Shown here piece by piece: positions 11,823 to 22,326 of a DNA stretch of 64,000 nucleotides; position 1 is the stretch's first letter; each line of letters starts with the position of its first letter. A model generated the notes under the pieces. That model was not told where the DNA came from. It worked only from the letters and a program-made list of their open reading frames with translations, and did no database searches. The DNA comes from Artemia franciscana (Eukaryota > Arthropoda > Branchiopoda > Anostraca > Artemiidae): positions 23,859,558-23,923,557 of the forward strand of contig NC_088873.1 in assembly GCF_032884065.1 (NCBI RefSeq), written 5' to 3'. A program made the position numbers and the translations under genes.

Positions 11823-12640
11823 CAATATTTTTTACACCATTCCGACATGTTTCAGAATAACCCTGTTTTTTTTTAATTGTGCCCGATTTGACTGAACACT
11901 AATCGCCAGAAGTTCAACTCTATGTGCACTGTATTAATCCTGTCATGCGATCTGTCTGATCCAATCAGAAGTTTTTTGACTGCACTTAATTGTTTTGATA
12001 GTCTTTTTCTTTCATGCCGTTGTGTTGAAAATTTGTTCAGATTATTTTTTGGACTTTGTCGGGTGTCTACCAGCAAAACAAGGGAAAAATATTATCAATA
12101 TTTTTTTTATCACTCCCACATGTTTCAGAATTACCGCGCATTTTTTCAAACGTGCTAGATTGGCTGAACACTAATCACCAGAAGTTCAACTGTATGTGTA
12201 CTGTGTTTATCATGTCTTGTGATCTGTCTGATCCAATCAGGAGTATTTTGACTGCACTTAATTGTTTTGAAAGCCTTTTTCTTTCAAGCCATTGTGTTGA
12301 AAATTGGTTCAGATTATTTTTTGGACTTCGTTGGGTGTGTACCAGCCAAACAATGGAAACAATACTTTCAATATTTTTTCCATCATTCCCACATGTTTCA
12401 GAATAACCCTGTATTTTTTCAAACGTGCCAGATTTGATTGAACACTAATCACCAGAAGTTCAACTCTATGTGTACTGTGTTAATCCTGTCATGTGATATG
12501 TCTGATCCAATCAAGAGTTTTTTGACTGCACTTAATAGTTTTGATAGTCTTTTCCTTTCAAGCCGTTGTGTTGAAAATTGGTTAAGATTATTTTCTTGGA
12601 CTTCATTGGGTGTGTACCAGCCGAACAAGGGAAACGGTTA
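11823..12640. repeat. Three-copy ~272-bp tandem repeat
   Basis: The anchor AGTTCAACT.TATGTG.ACT occurs at 11911, 12183 and 12457, giving periods of 272 and 274 bp. Each unit also contains GTCTGATCCAATCA and CGTTGTGTTGAAAATTTGTT-like strings and TTTTTGGACTT. The three overlapping open frames here (11922-12158, 12056-12406, 12438-12641) are the same repeat read in translation and are not genes. Confidence 0.92.
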
Positions 12641-12779
12641 AAAACTATAAAACGGAAATTCTGGTTCTTGATTAAGATTTCCAAGAGAGGAATGACAGAG
12701 GACATTTTATAGGCAAGGGAAGGGGCTAAGAAGCCTTCAGAATGGCTTTAAAAAAGGTAGCATGGGCTTTATATCAGAA

Positions 12780-12811
<32 letters not shown>

Positions 12812-12818
12812 GTATATA
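12641..12818. repeat. (TA)n tract before the Helitron
   Basis: Unassigned sequence followed by an alternating TA run (about 12778-12818). The Helitron is inserted in this run at an A|T step. Confidence 0.7.
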
Positions 12819-12984
12819 CTAGCTGTTGGGGTGGCGCTTCGCACCACCCCAACGCCTAGTTGGTGTGGCGCTTCGCGCCCCCCAAGACCCCCCGCGCGCG
12901 TAAGTCGTTACGCGCCATATTAGTTACGCGCCATTGTAGTTATGTCCCTGTGTCCCACCTGTGAATAGAGATGGATGTATTTAT

Positions 12985-13252
12985 ATATGTTTTTAACTAC
13001 GTAAAACATACAAACATACAACATTCTTCGCTGTCAAATTGTCTGTGCATATAAACAGTTTGTCAGGTTTACTGACTCTTGAACATGCAACATATAAGAT
13101 ATATCTATATATGTTTTTAACTACGTAAAACATGCGAATTTACAACATTCTTCGCTGTCCCATTGTCTGTGCATATAAATAGATTGTCAGGTTTACTGAC
13201 TCTTGAACATGCAACATATAATTGTCCATGGGAAAAACAATCCGTATTCAGA
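12985..13252 (-). pseudogene. Tandem remnants of Helitron RepHel helicase C-terminus
   Basis: On the - strand, about 13252-13110 reads HGQLYVACSRVSKPDNLF, then ICTDNGTAKNVVNSHVLR. This is the last conserved motif (motif VI, Q.YVA.SR) and C-terminus of the PIF1-like helicase of Helitron RepHel proteins. A second, diverged copy of the same segment (LYVACSRVSKPDKLFICTDN) follows at about 13085-12985. Only about 45 residues of a protein usually over 1,300 residues long remain, duplicated in tandem. This proves the element descends from an autonomous Helitron and confirms its orientation. The rolling-circle replicase (HUH) domain is absent. Confidence 0.88.
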
Positions 13253-13269
13253 TCTATACCTCATTATTC

Positions 13270-13680
13270 CAATGATGTGTCCCTGTGTCCCGGTCGTCAT
13301 TTATATTCCCTGTGTCCCGGTCGTCATTTGTGTCCCGGTGTCCCAGTTTGTAATTTCTCTTTGAGTGTCCCGGTCGTCATTTATATTCCCTGTGTCCCGG
13401 TGTCTCGGTCGTCATTTTTGTCCCGGTGTCCCGGTCACAAATTTCTATTCGAACAATCCCTGTGTCACGGTCGTCATTTATATATCCCGCCTGTGCCCCC
13501 GGCGTCCCCGTTGTAGTTGTGTCCCGGTCGTCATTTATATTCCCTGTGTCCCGGTCGTGATTTGTGTCCGGCTGTCCCAGTCTGTAATTTCTCTTTGAGG
13601 TTCCCGGTCGTCATTTATATACCCTGTGTCCCGGTCGTCATTTGTGTCCCGGTGTCCCGGTATGTAATTTCATCAGTTGA
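13270..13680. repeat. GTCCCGGTCGTCAT minisatellite inside Helitron
   Basis: Many diverged units of GTGTCCCGGTCGTCATTT with TATATTCCCT or GTGTCCCGGTGTCCC linkers. Three overlapping + strand open frames (13163-13714) are translations of this array and are not genes. Confidence 0.9.
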
Positions 13681-14214
13681 CAAACATGACGTCAGTCGAC
13701 AAACAACTTCATGACGCATACAGCTCAATCCTTATAATGACGTCAGTCGACAAACATGACGTCAGTCGACACAAAAACATGACGTCACTCGACACACACA
13801 CACACACACAACTTATTTTTATATATATATAGATATATATATTTATACATAGAATAGATACTTGAAGTATTACTTAAGTACAATTTTGGCAAGTATTGAT
13901 ATTTGATACTTAAGTAAGAATTTGGAAAGTACTTATTACTTGATATTTAAGTAAAAAAACAATGAGTACTTAATACTTGATACTTAAGTAAAAATTTGGA
14001 GTACTTGTTACAGAACTGCCAAGGGCTTTCTATTTTTTCTTGAACATTCGAAGTTAGCATCAACTTCGAATTTCGAGCTGAAGCACAATAAGGTAACCCC
14101 AGATAAACAACAATACCAGAAAATAGAAACAAAATACTCCTATCGCAAACTAGTTCAGCTCAGTTATTACCATTGATGGGAAATTACAGACATTTTTAAA
14201 CACTAATAGTAAGG

Positions 14215-14450
14215 CCTCTTTTTAAGCTTACTAGAGAGGGAGTTAAAACTTTTAATTACACTAATTTTTGAACGACTCAATAACATAATATCATCAGCAT
14301 ATGCAATAAAAAATACAACATGACCCCAAAAATAAGGGGTATAGATAGTGAACGAAGGCACTCCCCCAAACAAACATTAAAAATGTAATGGGATAAACTC
14401 TATCTTGTCTAACTCCACGAGCAACAGAATTGAATTAGAAAAATTTCGAT
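14215..14450 (-). mobile_element. LINE reverse-transcriptase fragment (YADD block)
   Basis: The - strand reads NSVARGVRQDRVYPITFLMF (about 14430-14370) and, in another frame, FFIAYADDIMLLSRS (about 14315-14270). These correspond to the GVRQGxxLSP and YADD catalytic motifs of non-LTR reverse transcriptases. It is frame-broken and short. The upstream piece of the same ORF is probably the AFD fragment at 15068-15112. Confidence 0.72.
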
Positions 14451-14480
14451 AATAAGATATTCAACATTTAGAGGGTATTT

Positions 14481-14695
14481 TTCAAGTATGGTGTACAAGA
14501 TAAATACATTAAAGTGATTAATGCCATGTTTGAGAATAACATTGCTGCGGTTAAGGTAGGAAATGAGGTTAGCAGCTGGTTTCGTATTAAATTATGAGTT
14601 AAGCAGGGTTGCATTCTATCCCCACTTTTATGGATCATTTGATGGAATTTGTCCTAAGGAGCACAGCAAAGGCAATGGGAGAATACACCGTAATT
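14481..14695 (+). mobile_element. LINE reverse-transcriptase fragment in opposite orientation
   Basis: The + strand reads KYGVQDKYIKVINAMFENN, then NEVSSWFRIKL, a stop, VKQGCILSPLLWII, and after a 1-nt frame loss MEFVLRSTAKAMGE. This is the classic RT block around (G)VKQGCxLSP. It lies between two - strand RT fragments, so it was probably inserted into, or rearranged with, that older element. Confidence 0.8.
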
Positions 14696-15067
14696 AGATG
14701 ATTTTCATTTCATTACCCTTATCAACACTTGGACGGAGAATCATTACATGAGATGTAACTAACTGCTAGAGATTTATCTTGGTTCATATGCATAAAGCTA
14801 CTTTGGGTCTTTTGCTCTCTTGAAATAGAGCCATCTTTTGTAATGGAAATTGAGTGATAAACCTTTTCATCATCAGCTAACGTTGAAGTAGTTGAATTTT
14901 GAACAATTAAGGGTAAGCCATTTATACGTAAAATCAAATATAACGCAAGTAGCTACCCTGAAAAACTCTATTCGTGACTGTATCTGGTAATGTGGGAGGA
15001 CTGTGAGAGAGGCTTGTCAAATTAGATATTCATTTCTGCATTCTCATACCTAAATTGTACCGATGGT

Positions 15068-15112
15068 ATTTCTTCAGTTAAATCTTGTCAAAAGCTATGC
15101 AGAAATCAAAAT
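15068..15112 (-). mobile_element. Possible LINE RT fragment (first Asp motif)
   Basis: The - strand reads LEIVYFDFCIAFDKI, resembling the (V)YxDFxKAFDxV motif carrying the first catalytic Asp of non-LTR RTs. It is short, so support is limited, but order and orientation fit the YADD fragment at 14215-14450. Confidence 0.5.
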
Positions 15113-16080
15113 AAACAATCTCAAGCCGCTTACTATCTTCTCAATTTCAATTTGACAACCGGATTTAGGACACGCGATGGTGACGTTCGTTATCCTTGGT
15201 AGAATACATGTCCATTCATTAAAAACATATTTTTTTAACTTCCCTTGTTTTCTTACATAATAAAACCTTCACAAATTGAGCGATTGTTGGAGTTTCATTT
15301 ATTTCTTTGGACATTAGTAATCGACAGGAGCCTTGGCTGACTGAATAAGCGGAACATATACAATACATATTTCATTTTGGAAATGCAAATTTTCTGTATC
15401 GGCTTGCCTTAGATATTCTAACATTTTTGCGTGAGATCAAATAGCATTAAAACTGATTCAGAGTTGGATAACGAAGCGTATCTTAGAGTTATTGAAAGGG
15501 ACATTGCTTCATAGGGCTTCTGTAACATGCAGTAAGACTAAGGTCAACAATTTGGTATCTGGGTTGAGCCTCTTTGCATCAAATTCGAGTGAGCAGCCTG
15601 CTAATTTCAGTACCCAAGACATTTAAGAGTATCTGGAAATAGGGGTTCCGATTACTAATTTCGATGCTCAGGGAACTCGACAAGGATAATTGTATAGTAT
15701 GTTTTACCTCTGTACATACGTGGTACCAGTGGGATCATTAGAAGCTAGAACCATTACACCAGGAAAACAGAAGTCAGTAGGTATTTCTAAAACGGTTTGC
15801 TTAGCAAACATTTTTTTTTTCCCTTCGTTAAACAGATATAACAAGGAATCGTTGGGAAATCCCTTTTTGTAAATATGTTTTCTGATGCAAATTATTTCTT
15901 ATAGAGTAAGTCCGAAGTTAATAAAGCTGTATATAAACATGTAAATACGTTCAGTAAAAATTTATTTTTATTTCAATGTCGGTTCAAGGAAACTTGCCTA
16001 CTAAGAAATATATTTAAAACTTTGTGGATCTGTCTTTCATTTGGGTTAAAAATTAAAATATCCGGAAAATACCCGCCACA
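15113..16080. other. Unassigned intron sequence
   Basis: No recognisable gene or repeat. It is AT-rich, inside the 14.3-kb DHCR24 intron. Confidence 0.4.
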
Positions 16081-16084
16081 GAGA

Positions 16085-17430
16085 ATGCCCTCTCCCCCTC
16101 CGCGAGTTGGGTTGCTTGCTAGAGACTCTTGGCGGGCGAGCTCCCCTATTAGGTAGGTCACTTGTTTGCCTGTGAATTCATGTGACTTATCAGTCAACCC
16201 CCACCCAAAAAAGGGGGTTGGGCTGCTCGCCTGAGACTCTAGGCGAGGCTCTAGGCTTTTAGTACCCTAGTGCTAAAACTAAGGGTATTAATGTGGAAAT
16301 TTCAGGGAATGTTGAAAGGATGTTGAATTAAAACAAAACACAGTTTTTGCATGCAAGTTGTCAAGACGAGATATCAGCCATGTCCCAGGAACCAATAGGA
16401 TGTCAATTTGAAACTTCCAGCGGTTGTTGAAGGGGATGTTGAACTGGTGGGTTGGCGTTAACCCCCTAGAAAATACCCCCGTGGAATATACCCCCCCCTC
16501 CGAAAATACACCTCGCGGAAAATACAGCACCCCCCCTGGGGTGGATTGCTCATCTAAGACTATAGGCGGGTGGTCTCTCCTATTAGGCCGCTTGTGTGCT
16601 TGCGAATTCAGGTGACTTGTTGGTTAAACCAATTTATTTTTTTTTATTACGTAATTTGTTTTCATGCGAGTTCAGATGACTTGCTGGTGAACCTTTTTTT
16701 GGGAGGGGGGTTGTTGTTGCATCAGGCTCTTTTGTATGCGTTCCCTCCTATTAGGTCGCTTGTTTGCTTGTGAATTCAGCCAACTTCTTGGTCAATCCCA
16801 TTTTTTTTTTTTTTGGGGGGGGGGGGTTAGATTGTTCTCCTGAGACTATGGATGAGTGAATCCACCTATTAGACTTCGGTCGCTTGTTTGCTTGCGAATT
16901 CAAGTGTCTTGTCGGTCAACCCCTTAAAAAACTTTTTTGGAGGAAGGCGGTTGGGTTGCTCGCCTGAGACTCTAAGTGGGCGATCCCTCCTATTAATTTG
17001 CTTCTTTGCTCGCGAATTCAGGCGAATTGTCGTTTAACCCCCCACCCTCCTCCAAAAAAATTGTGGGTTAGGTTGCTTGCCTGAGACTCAAGCTGAGCAA
17101 CACAACCCCCTCCCAAAAATTAGGGGAAAGGTTGAACCATAATTCTCCTAAATTTGCAAGCAAACAAGTGACCTAAGTCTGATAGAGAAGGCTACACACC
17201 TAGAGTCACAGGCGAGCAACCCAGCCCCCCTAAAACAAATTGGGGGGTTGACCAAAAGCCGCCTGAATTCGTAAGAAAAAAAGCGACCTAAAAGGAGGGG
17301 CCCCTCCCAGAGTCTCAGGTGAGTAGCCCAATCCCAAAAAATGTTGAGTCGCCAAAAAAAATGAGTCGCCTGAATTCGCAAGCAAGCAAGCGACCTAATA
17401 GGGGGTCCACCCGTCTAGAGTCAAGAGCGA
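16085..17430. repeat. Head-to-head minisatellite array (~100-125-bp unit)
   Basis: Diverged units carry GTTGGGTTGCTCGCCTGAGACT, an RGGCGGGYGATCCCTCCTATT-like stretch and GGTCGCTTGTTTGCTTGCGA, then ATTCAGGCGACTTG and TCAACCCCC (unit landmarks split here). The GCGAATTCA-like landmark recurs near 16162, 16604, 16669, 16770, 16896 and 17014 on the + strand. From about 17105 the same unit runs reversed (TGAATTCGCAAGCAAGCAAG near 17362). It is a tandem array with an internal inversion point, not coding. Confidence 0.85.
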
Positions 17431-17539
17431 GAATCGAGGAAGGGCCAGACCCCTAATATACACAATAATCTCAAGTTTTTCAGCTGAAATAACTTTTTTT
17501 TTTTTCTGACCCTTTTTCAAGTTATGCAAGGATAACCCC

Positions 17540-18400
17540 CGCCTCCTGTGTAAAACTTACCTTGAAAGATTTGCCCCGGAAACTTTGCTTCCCACAAAAA
17601 GTTTGTCCCGTGGAAAATCCCCCTCGCCAGAAAATACCCCTAAAATTTTTTTTTTCCAAATGCATCTAATCGAAATTTTGAAATAGCCATTTGGTTCAAA
17701 ATTGTCCAAAGATCGTATAAGAATGCCTTCATGGTTGACCAAACCCCTAGGACCTGGGGGTAAGGATTGTAAGTTATGCCCCTGAGGGCGTATATTGTTT
17801 TTATGAAAGGAGTGGTCGTTTAAACTTTAGAAAAGGCTCATTTGACTGGAAATTGTAAGTTCTAGTTCTCTTTTTAAGAGTCAAAAGTAATAGGAGGGCA
17901 ACTACCCACCCCCTCCCGCGCCTTTTTCCCCAAAATGTATCTCATCGAGATTTTGAGGTAGCCATTTTGTTCAAACTTGTCCAAGTATCATATAATAACG
18001 CCTCCGGGGTTGATTCAGCCCCATACAGCCCGGGGGCTAAGGTCAAAGTTATACTTAGAGGGTATATAAGGTTTTTATAGAATTTGTGGTTGGTTAAACT
18101 TGGAGTGGGATGAATATAGTTGTTTTTCCCCAGACCCACTTCATATGAAATGGTAGGTTTTATAAACTTCTGAGGGAGCTCATTCGACTGCAAATTGAAA
18201 GTTCTAGTCCATTTGGTAAGGGTCGAAAAAGCCATTTGAGGGTAATCAGCCCCTCCCATGCCCTTTTTTCTCAAATGCTTCTTATCAAAATTTTGGCTAA
18301 CCGTCTTGTTCAAAATAGTCCAAAGATCAGATGCCGCTTTCGGGTTTGACATAACCTCCCACCCCACAGCCCCCCAGGGCAAGAGCTGTAAGTTATGCAA
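17540..18400. repeat. Three-copy degenerate ~320-bp tandem repeat
   Basis: The landmark TCGAAATTTTGAAATAGCCAT at 17668 (truncated here to its core) recurs as ATCGAGATTTTGAGGTAGCC near 17943 and as ATCAAAATTTTGGCTAACC near 18285. Each is followed by GTTCAAA..TGTCCAA and by a GGGGGCTAAGG..AAGTTATG-type end. The - strand open frame 17942-18469 is a translation of this repeat. Confidence 0.7.
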
Positions 18401-19193
18401 GTTGTCCATTGTTAACATATAAGCAATTTTTATTTGGAAAAGATGGCATGTTTGATCCTGAGTGTCCAAAGAGGTTCAGGCTATTAAGATTAAGCTTTAA
18501 AGAAATGTTGAGAGAGATGCTGAAGACTATAGAAATACACGACATGCCGAATTTCGATTTTCAAGTGTATTTCTTTTTACAATTTTCAATAGATTTCCTA
18601 TAATTTGCCCTTGGAAAATTTGAATGTTAAAGATTTTTGTTTGATAATTTGCAATGTATTTAATCCAGACGGTGGATGGAAAAAAAACGTATTCCCAACC
18701 CTTCATATCCTTGTAATTGGCCTACTGAGATTTCCAAAAGCAGAATTTGAATCATGAATAACTTATTTATATTGAAGCTTTTATCACAACAAAACAACAT
18801 TACAGGAAGGCACATATACGACAAATTCTTTCAGGGGGGGGGGATAATTGGAAAAAAATGTAAACCCTTTGGGGAATATGAGAAATTATAGGAAGGTTGT
18901 AACAATCTTGACATTCCTGTATCGCATTCTATTTGACAGGTGTTCCATTCATAAGGCGTCTCCTATACGGTCTTAGCCTTTATCTGTCTGAGCTTGTTAA
19001 TCATGTGTGGGAAGTGCCCAACTCCTTGCACCCACTAGGGTCACAGTGTCGCATGAGAAAGATGGTATTTGATAATTTTATGGGTGACAAAACAAGCCTA
19101 TATCAACCATCTGGTTTCCTTGGAATTTTAAAAATTCTTTATTGACCCCTTTGTATTTGGCCACTCAGCCGGCTTTTATACTTTATGCGTGTC

Positions 19194-19196
<3 letters not shown>
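18401..19196. other. Unassigned intron sequence
   Basis: No recognisable element. The + strand frame at 18933-19145 has no family I know; its position just before a long T run leaves open an old retroelement 3' end, but I cannot support that. Confidence 0.35.

Positions 19197-19255
<59 letters not shown>
19197..19255. repeat. 59-nt poly-T run
   Basis: Uninterrupted T from 19197 to 19255. The length may be affected by assembly. Confidence 0.9.
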
Positions 19256-19257
<2 letters not shown>

Positions 19258-19679
19258 TCCGCTGTTTTCTAACCAATGTTCAACCGACTATGTTGTCGGG
19301 CAGTATGCTAATCGTTGCAGTTTTTTCTGTTCATCTTCATATCGTCGAAACCCCTATTTAATCCAAAAGTTGATCGAACTCAAAATTTAAAAGTCTTTAC
19401 ACCTTTTTAGTCAAAACCCGAATATAATGTTTCGCTATCTTGGGCCCTTTTTGATTTAGGTAAATGAAACTTTTAGGAATGGATCTGTAGTCAAAATTAA
19501 GGCCCGAAATGTGTCCCATCCCTTTCTCCCTCCAGGACACCTCAGTTTTTTTAGCCGGAAAAAGTGTGTTCTTAGTGAAGAGACCTTCAGAAATAAATCT
19601 ACTGCTCAAATAGGGGTCAGAAAAGGTGTTTTCCGTCTCCACTTAGTCCCTACTTGTATTAAATAAAAAAAACTAGTTT

Positions 19680-19915
19680 TTTTAAATGAAAATAAGGAGC
19701 GAAATTAAAACTTAAAACGAACAGAAATTACTCCGTTATGAAAGGTGCTTTTCCTCTTCAACGCCCCGCTCTTTACGCTGAAGTTTGACTCTTTCTCTTA
19801 ACTCTACCTCTTAAAACAGTAAAAAACTTTAGCGTAAAGAGCGGGGCGTTGAAGAGGAAAAGCCCTTTTCATATATGGAGTAATTTCTGTTCGTTTTAAG
19901 TTTTAATGTTGTAAT
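19680..19915 (-). repeat. Foldback-family terminal hairpin, inverted copy
   Basis: The stem arms (AAGGAGCGAAATTAAAACTT ... GCCCCGCTCTTTACGCT, and the complement from about 19830) match the long hairpin at 40421-40719. The loop (GTTTGACTCTTTCTCTTAAC...) is the reverse complement of the loop there, so this copy is in - orientation. Only the terminal hairpin is present. Confidence 0.85.
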
Positions 19916-20084
19916 TGTTCTTTTTCTTCATTCGTTTCTATTAATATTTCTACAAAAGAGAGTGACAGAGTAAGGTCAAGAGCTATCGCCTGAGGTCACA
20001 AACCAAGGTAAAGCAATTTGATACTTGTCCATTATTCAGAACACACACAAAAAGTGAAGTTAGGTTAGTCCTAATCAACTACCA

Positions 20085-20480
20085 AAATATGATGAAAATA
20101 TAATATTTTATTAACAAAATAATGGAAACTACAGCTGAAAACTAACTATTTCATCATTTCGAATCGACTCACAGATAGTACTAATCTAATCAACTTTTCG
20201 CAATTTAATCAAACAGTTTGTGGTACTGAAATGTAAGCGAGGAGTGACTTGGGCAACTAGTAATCGGAACTCCAGTGAGAGCTTGGATAAAAACTAATAA
20301 ATCAAAGATCGCTTTTTTATTCAGACTTCGAGCATTTATATTTCATTAGGTTTAAAAACACTTGTGAGATGCTACGAGCATCAGAATGCTAAGTTTCTTT
20401 CAACAAACATATAGAATTTTGCATTTTTGCCCAGAAAAAAGATCACAAGTGCTTATCAAGGGTGTTTATTTGTTTAACTA
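20085..20480. repeat. Degenerate dispersed-repeat fragments
   Basis: ATGATGAAAATATAATATTT at 20090 belongs to a small family also at 56118 and 59589. From about 20205 (ATCAAACAGTTTGTGGTACTG) to about 20450 (CCAGAAAAAAGATCACAAGT), old foldback-family head and body sequences are recognisable. Confidence 0.6.
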
Positions 20481-20580
20481 AAATCACCCAACTAGTCATT
20501 TACGAGAGCAAAACACCTAGTTTTAAGCTTTGTATTATATTCTTCTCTTTTCCCTACTTTGTAATTGTTTTTACTTTCAG

Positions 20581-20730
20581 CCATATATTCATATGAAGTA
20601 CATCCCTATTAAGGGACAAAAAAAATATTGTGATCTTATCCGGCAGTATTCTGGGGCCATGGATAAAGACAAGGAAACTGCAGATTATATAGAAGCCACT
20701 ATTTACAGTAAAGAAAAAGCGGTGCTGATG
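20581..20730 (+). CDS. DHCR24: DHCR24, internal exon B
   Basis: 50 codons, phase 0 at both ends. The acceptor is GTTTTTACTTTCAG (ends 20580) and the donor GTAAGTAAAT (from 20731). It encodes PYIHMKYIPIKG through ADYIEATIYSKEKAVLM, matching the vertebrate KKYVKLRFEPV...VEGLLYSLDEAVIM segment at the start of the C-terminal substrate-binding half. No catalytic residue can be assigned from sequence alone. It follows exon A across a 14.3-kb intron. Confidence 0.95.
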
Positions 20731-22326
20731 GTAAGTAAATAAAAAATACTGAAATGCTCAAACACTAGTGTTCAATGTACATTATTATACACATGTGTAA
20801 TTACAGAAATAGTACTAATCAAGACTAATTTAGGTACTGTACCCAATAAGTTTATACCATACATGAGGCAATCCTACAGACATATATGCTACTAGACAAC
20901 ACACCTGTCGAATGACGGGTATACAATGAGAAGAAACCGTAGTGTGTACCATTGGAGGAGGACTTTCGAAAATTGTCTACCCAAATCCAAAATTTTATGT
21001 CTCTTTACCACCACCCCCCCCCCCCCCCCGCCCATTAAAAAATCCCAAAAGACTCTAACTTGGTCCCCTGGAAGTGAGATAAAGTAAGGTATACTTACCA
21101 AACTACATGTAAACTCATCACCTTTTGTTGAAACCTAAAGGGTGTATGCAACGTCTGTACCAAGAGAGCTAAGCTGCCTCAGTTTTCGAGTATAATAAAA
21201 ACGTATACTCTCTTGTAGGGATCGTGAACCCACTAACGTTTTAGGTCCCACTGTTTTCTTTTTGGGGACGTTTCAGGTACCTGTTGTGTGACATTACGTG
21301 ATTATTTCCAGATTAATGATTGGCTTGGAATTACAGATAAGTCCAAACAATATAAAACAAGATATTCAATTCAAATCTTTTCTTATGGTGGAAATTTGTT
21401 ATGTTTTCGGACGAATAGGCTGTGACAAATTTTAAGACTCCTAGTGAACAGCTTAATAGAATCTAAAATTGAGTTGGTTGATGAACCGCTAAGCCGACTC
21501 CAAAGGTACCTGAAATAGTTTTGTGGATAAAAAAAAGTAGAAAAGAAGAAAACCACAGAACCAAGTTAAAAAATAAAGGTTAGTTTTGTCGTTAGCTCCA
21601 ACCTGAGCTTTTTTGTTCCCAGGAGACGTAGAAACTACTTTCAGTCCTTTGTCACAATGAGCATAATTTTATTCCTAAAAGTCTATTTATTTCTTCATTA
21701 AATGATGTAGGATCATAGCATAATTTTAGGACCTTTTGAAGGCTATGACGTTCATATTTTGCAATACGTCTATTTTTCAATGATTCCAAGAGTGTTTGCC
21801 TGTTGTGTTTTTGCCTGTTGGTAGTGTCTACACGCCATTTCTTAGTGTTCCTTGCTGGCTTTTATGCAGCAAAATGGATGAAGATAATCAGGAATTTCCC
21901 CGTCCCAAGAGGGGGAGGGGGAAGTGCGACTAGGAGTTTAGTTTTGACTAATATTGCAATGGGAATATTCTTCGTTTTCCTATTTTTATGCTTCTTGACA
22001 ATGTCCCCTTGTTTCCAAGAGGGGTCATTAAACACCTCCCCCCGTCCCTTCCAGTGTCCATAGATATAATGTAAAAGTGCGCAATGCAGAAGTATCAGGT
22101 TATGTGAAGTAAATCCAAAGTTACTGGAACATCCTGGAAAAAGGCTGAGAAACGAGTTCAGGGGTAGGGGACTGGGAGAAAAATGGAAATGGTGCTTATC
22201 AAGTTTAAATGCTGCTTCGTCTGAAAAAATGGAGATAGAAATAGTGCTTAGGAATTCATCTCTCCTATGGTACCTTTAGGAAAGTACTTGACATATTTGC
22301 TGCTTGAATTGGTTAAAATGGTAGCA
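20731..22326 (+). other. DHCR24 intron, 5' part
   Basis: Intronic. It holds a poly-C run (about 21007-21028) and a GGGGGAGGGGG-like tract at 21907. I see no gene in it. The intron as a whole is 20731-23315 (2.6 kb). Confidence 0.6.

Larger units (their letters stand above)
12819..13833 (-). mobile_element. Non-autonomous Helitron, 1015 bp
   Basis: Read on the - strand, the element begins TCTATATATATATAAAAATA (at 13833), preceded by A. It ends with a strong GC-rich hairpin (GTTGGGGTGG ... CCACCCCAAC) followed by AG and CTAG (12822-12819), then T. TC at the 5' end, a 3' hairpin, CTRR and insertion between A and T without target duplication are the defining Helitron features. The interior contains GACGTCA/GTCGAC-rich 5' repeats (13680-13790), a GTGTCCCGGTCGTCAT minisatellite and helicase remnants. 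It is inserted inside the hAT-like element, so it is younger than that element. Confidence 0.92.
6967..14018. mobile_element. 7.05-kb hAT-like element with passenger DNA
   Basis: The left end starts CAGTGCTGTCACTTACTTGA. The right end read on the - strand starts CAGTTCTGTAACAAGTACTC. Both fit the hAT CAGNGNTG-type terminus. The identical 8-mer CCAAGGGC abuts each side (6959-6966 and 14019-14026), the target-duplication length of hAT elements. Both subterminal regions (about 6985-7140 and 13855-14005) are dense in ACTTAAGTA/TACTTGA motifs, as in hAT subterminal transposase-binding arrays. I recognise no hAT transposase (no BED finger, no C-terminal dimerisation block), so the element is non-autonomous or eroded. 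The interior holds a palindrome, two tandem arrays, a LINE fragment and a Helitron. An alternative is a small hAT that grew by later insertions, which the Helitron certainly is. Confidence 0.8.

Noticed and set aside
11922..12641. Three similar open frames starting MCTVL or MSGVYQ
   Set aside because: Successive translations of the 272-bp tandem repeat.
13270..13680. CRISPR-like alternation of short repeats
   Set aside because: Units and linkers are both variants of one sequence without unique spacers, and the locus is eukaryotic inside a Helitron.
13163..13714. Three overlapping + strand open frames rich in CPGRHLY-type residues
   Set aside because: They are translations of the GTCCCGGTCGTCAT minisatellite on the strand opposite to the Helitron helicase remnant; no independent evidence for a gene.
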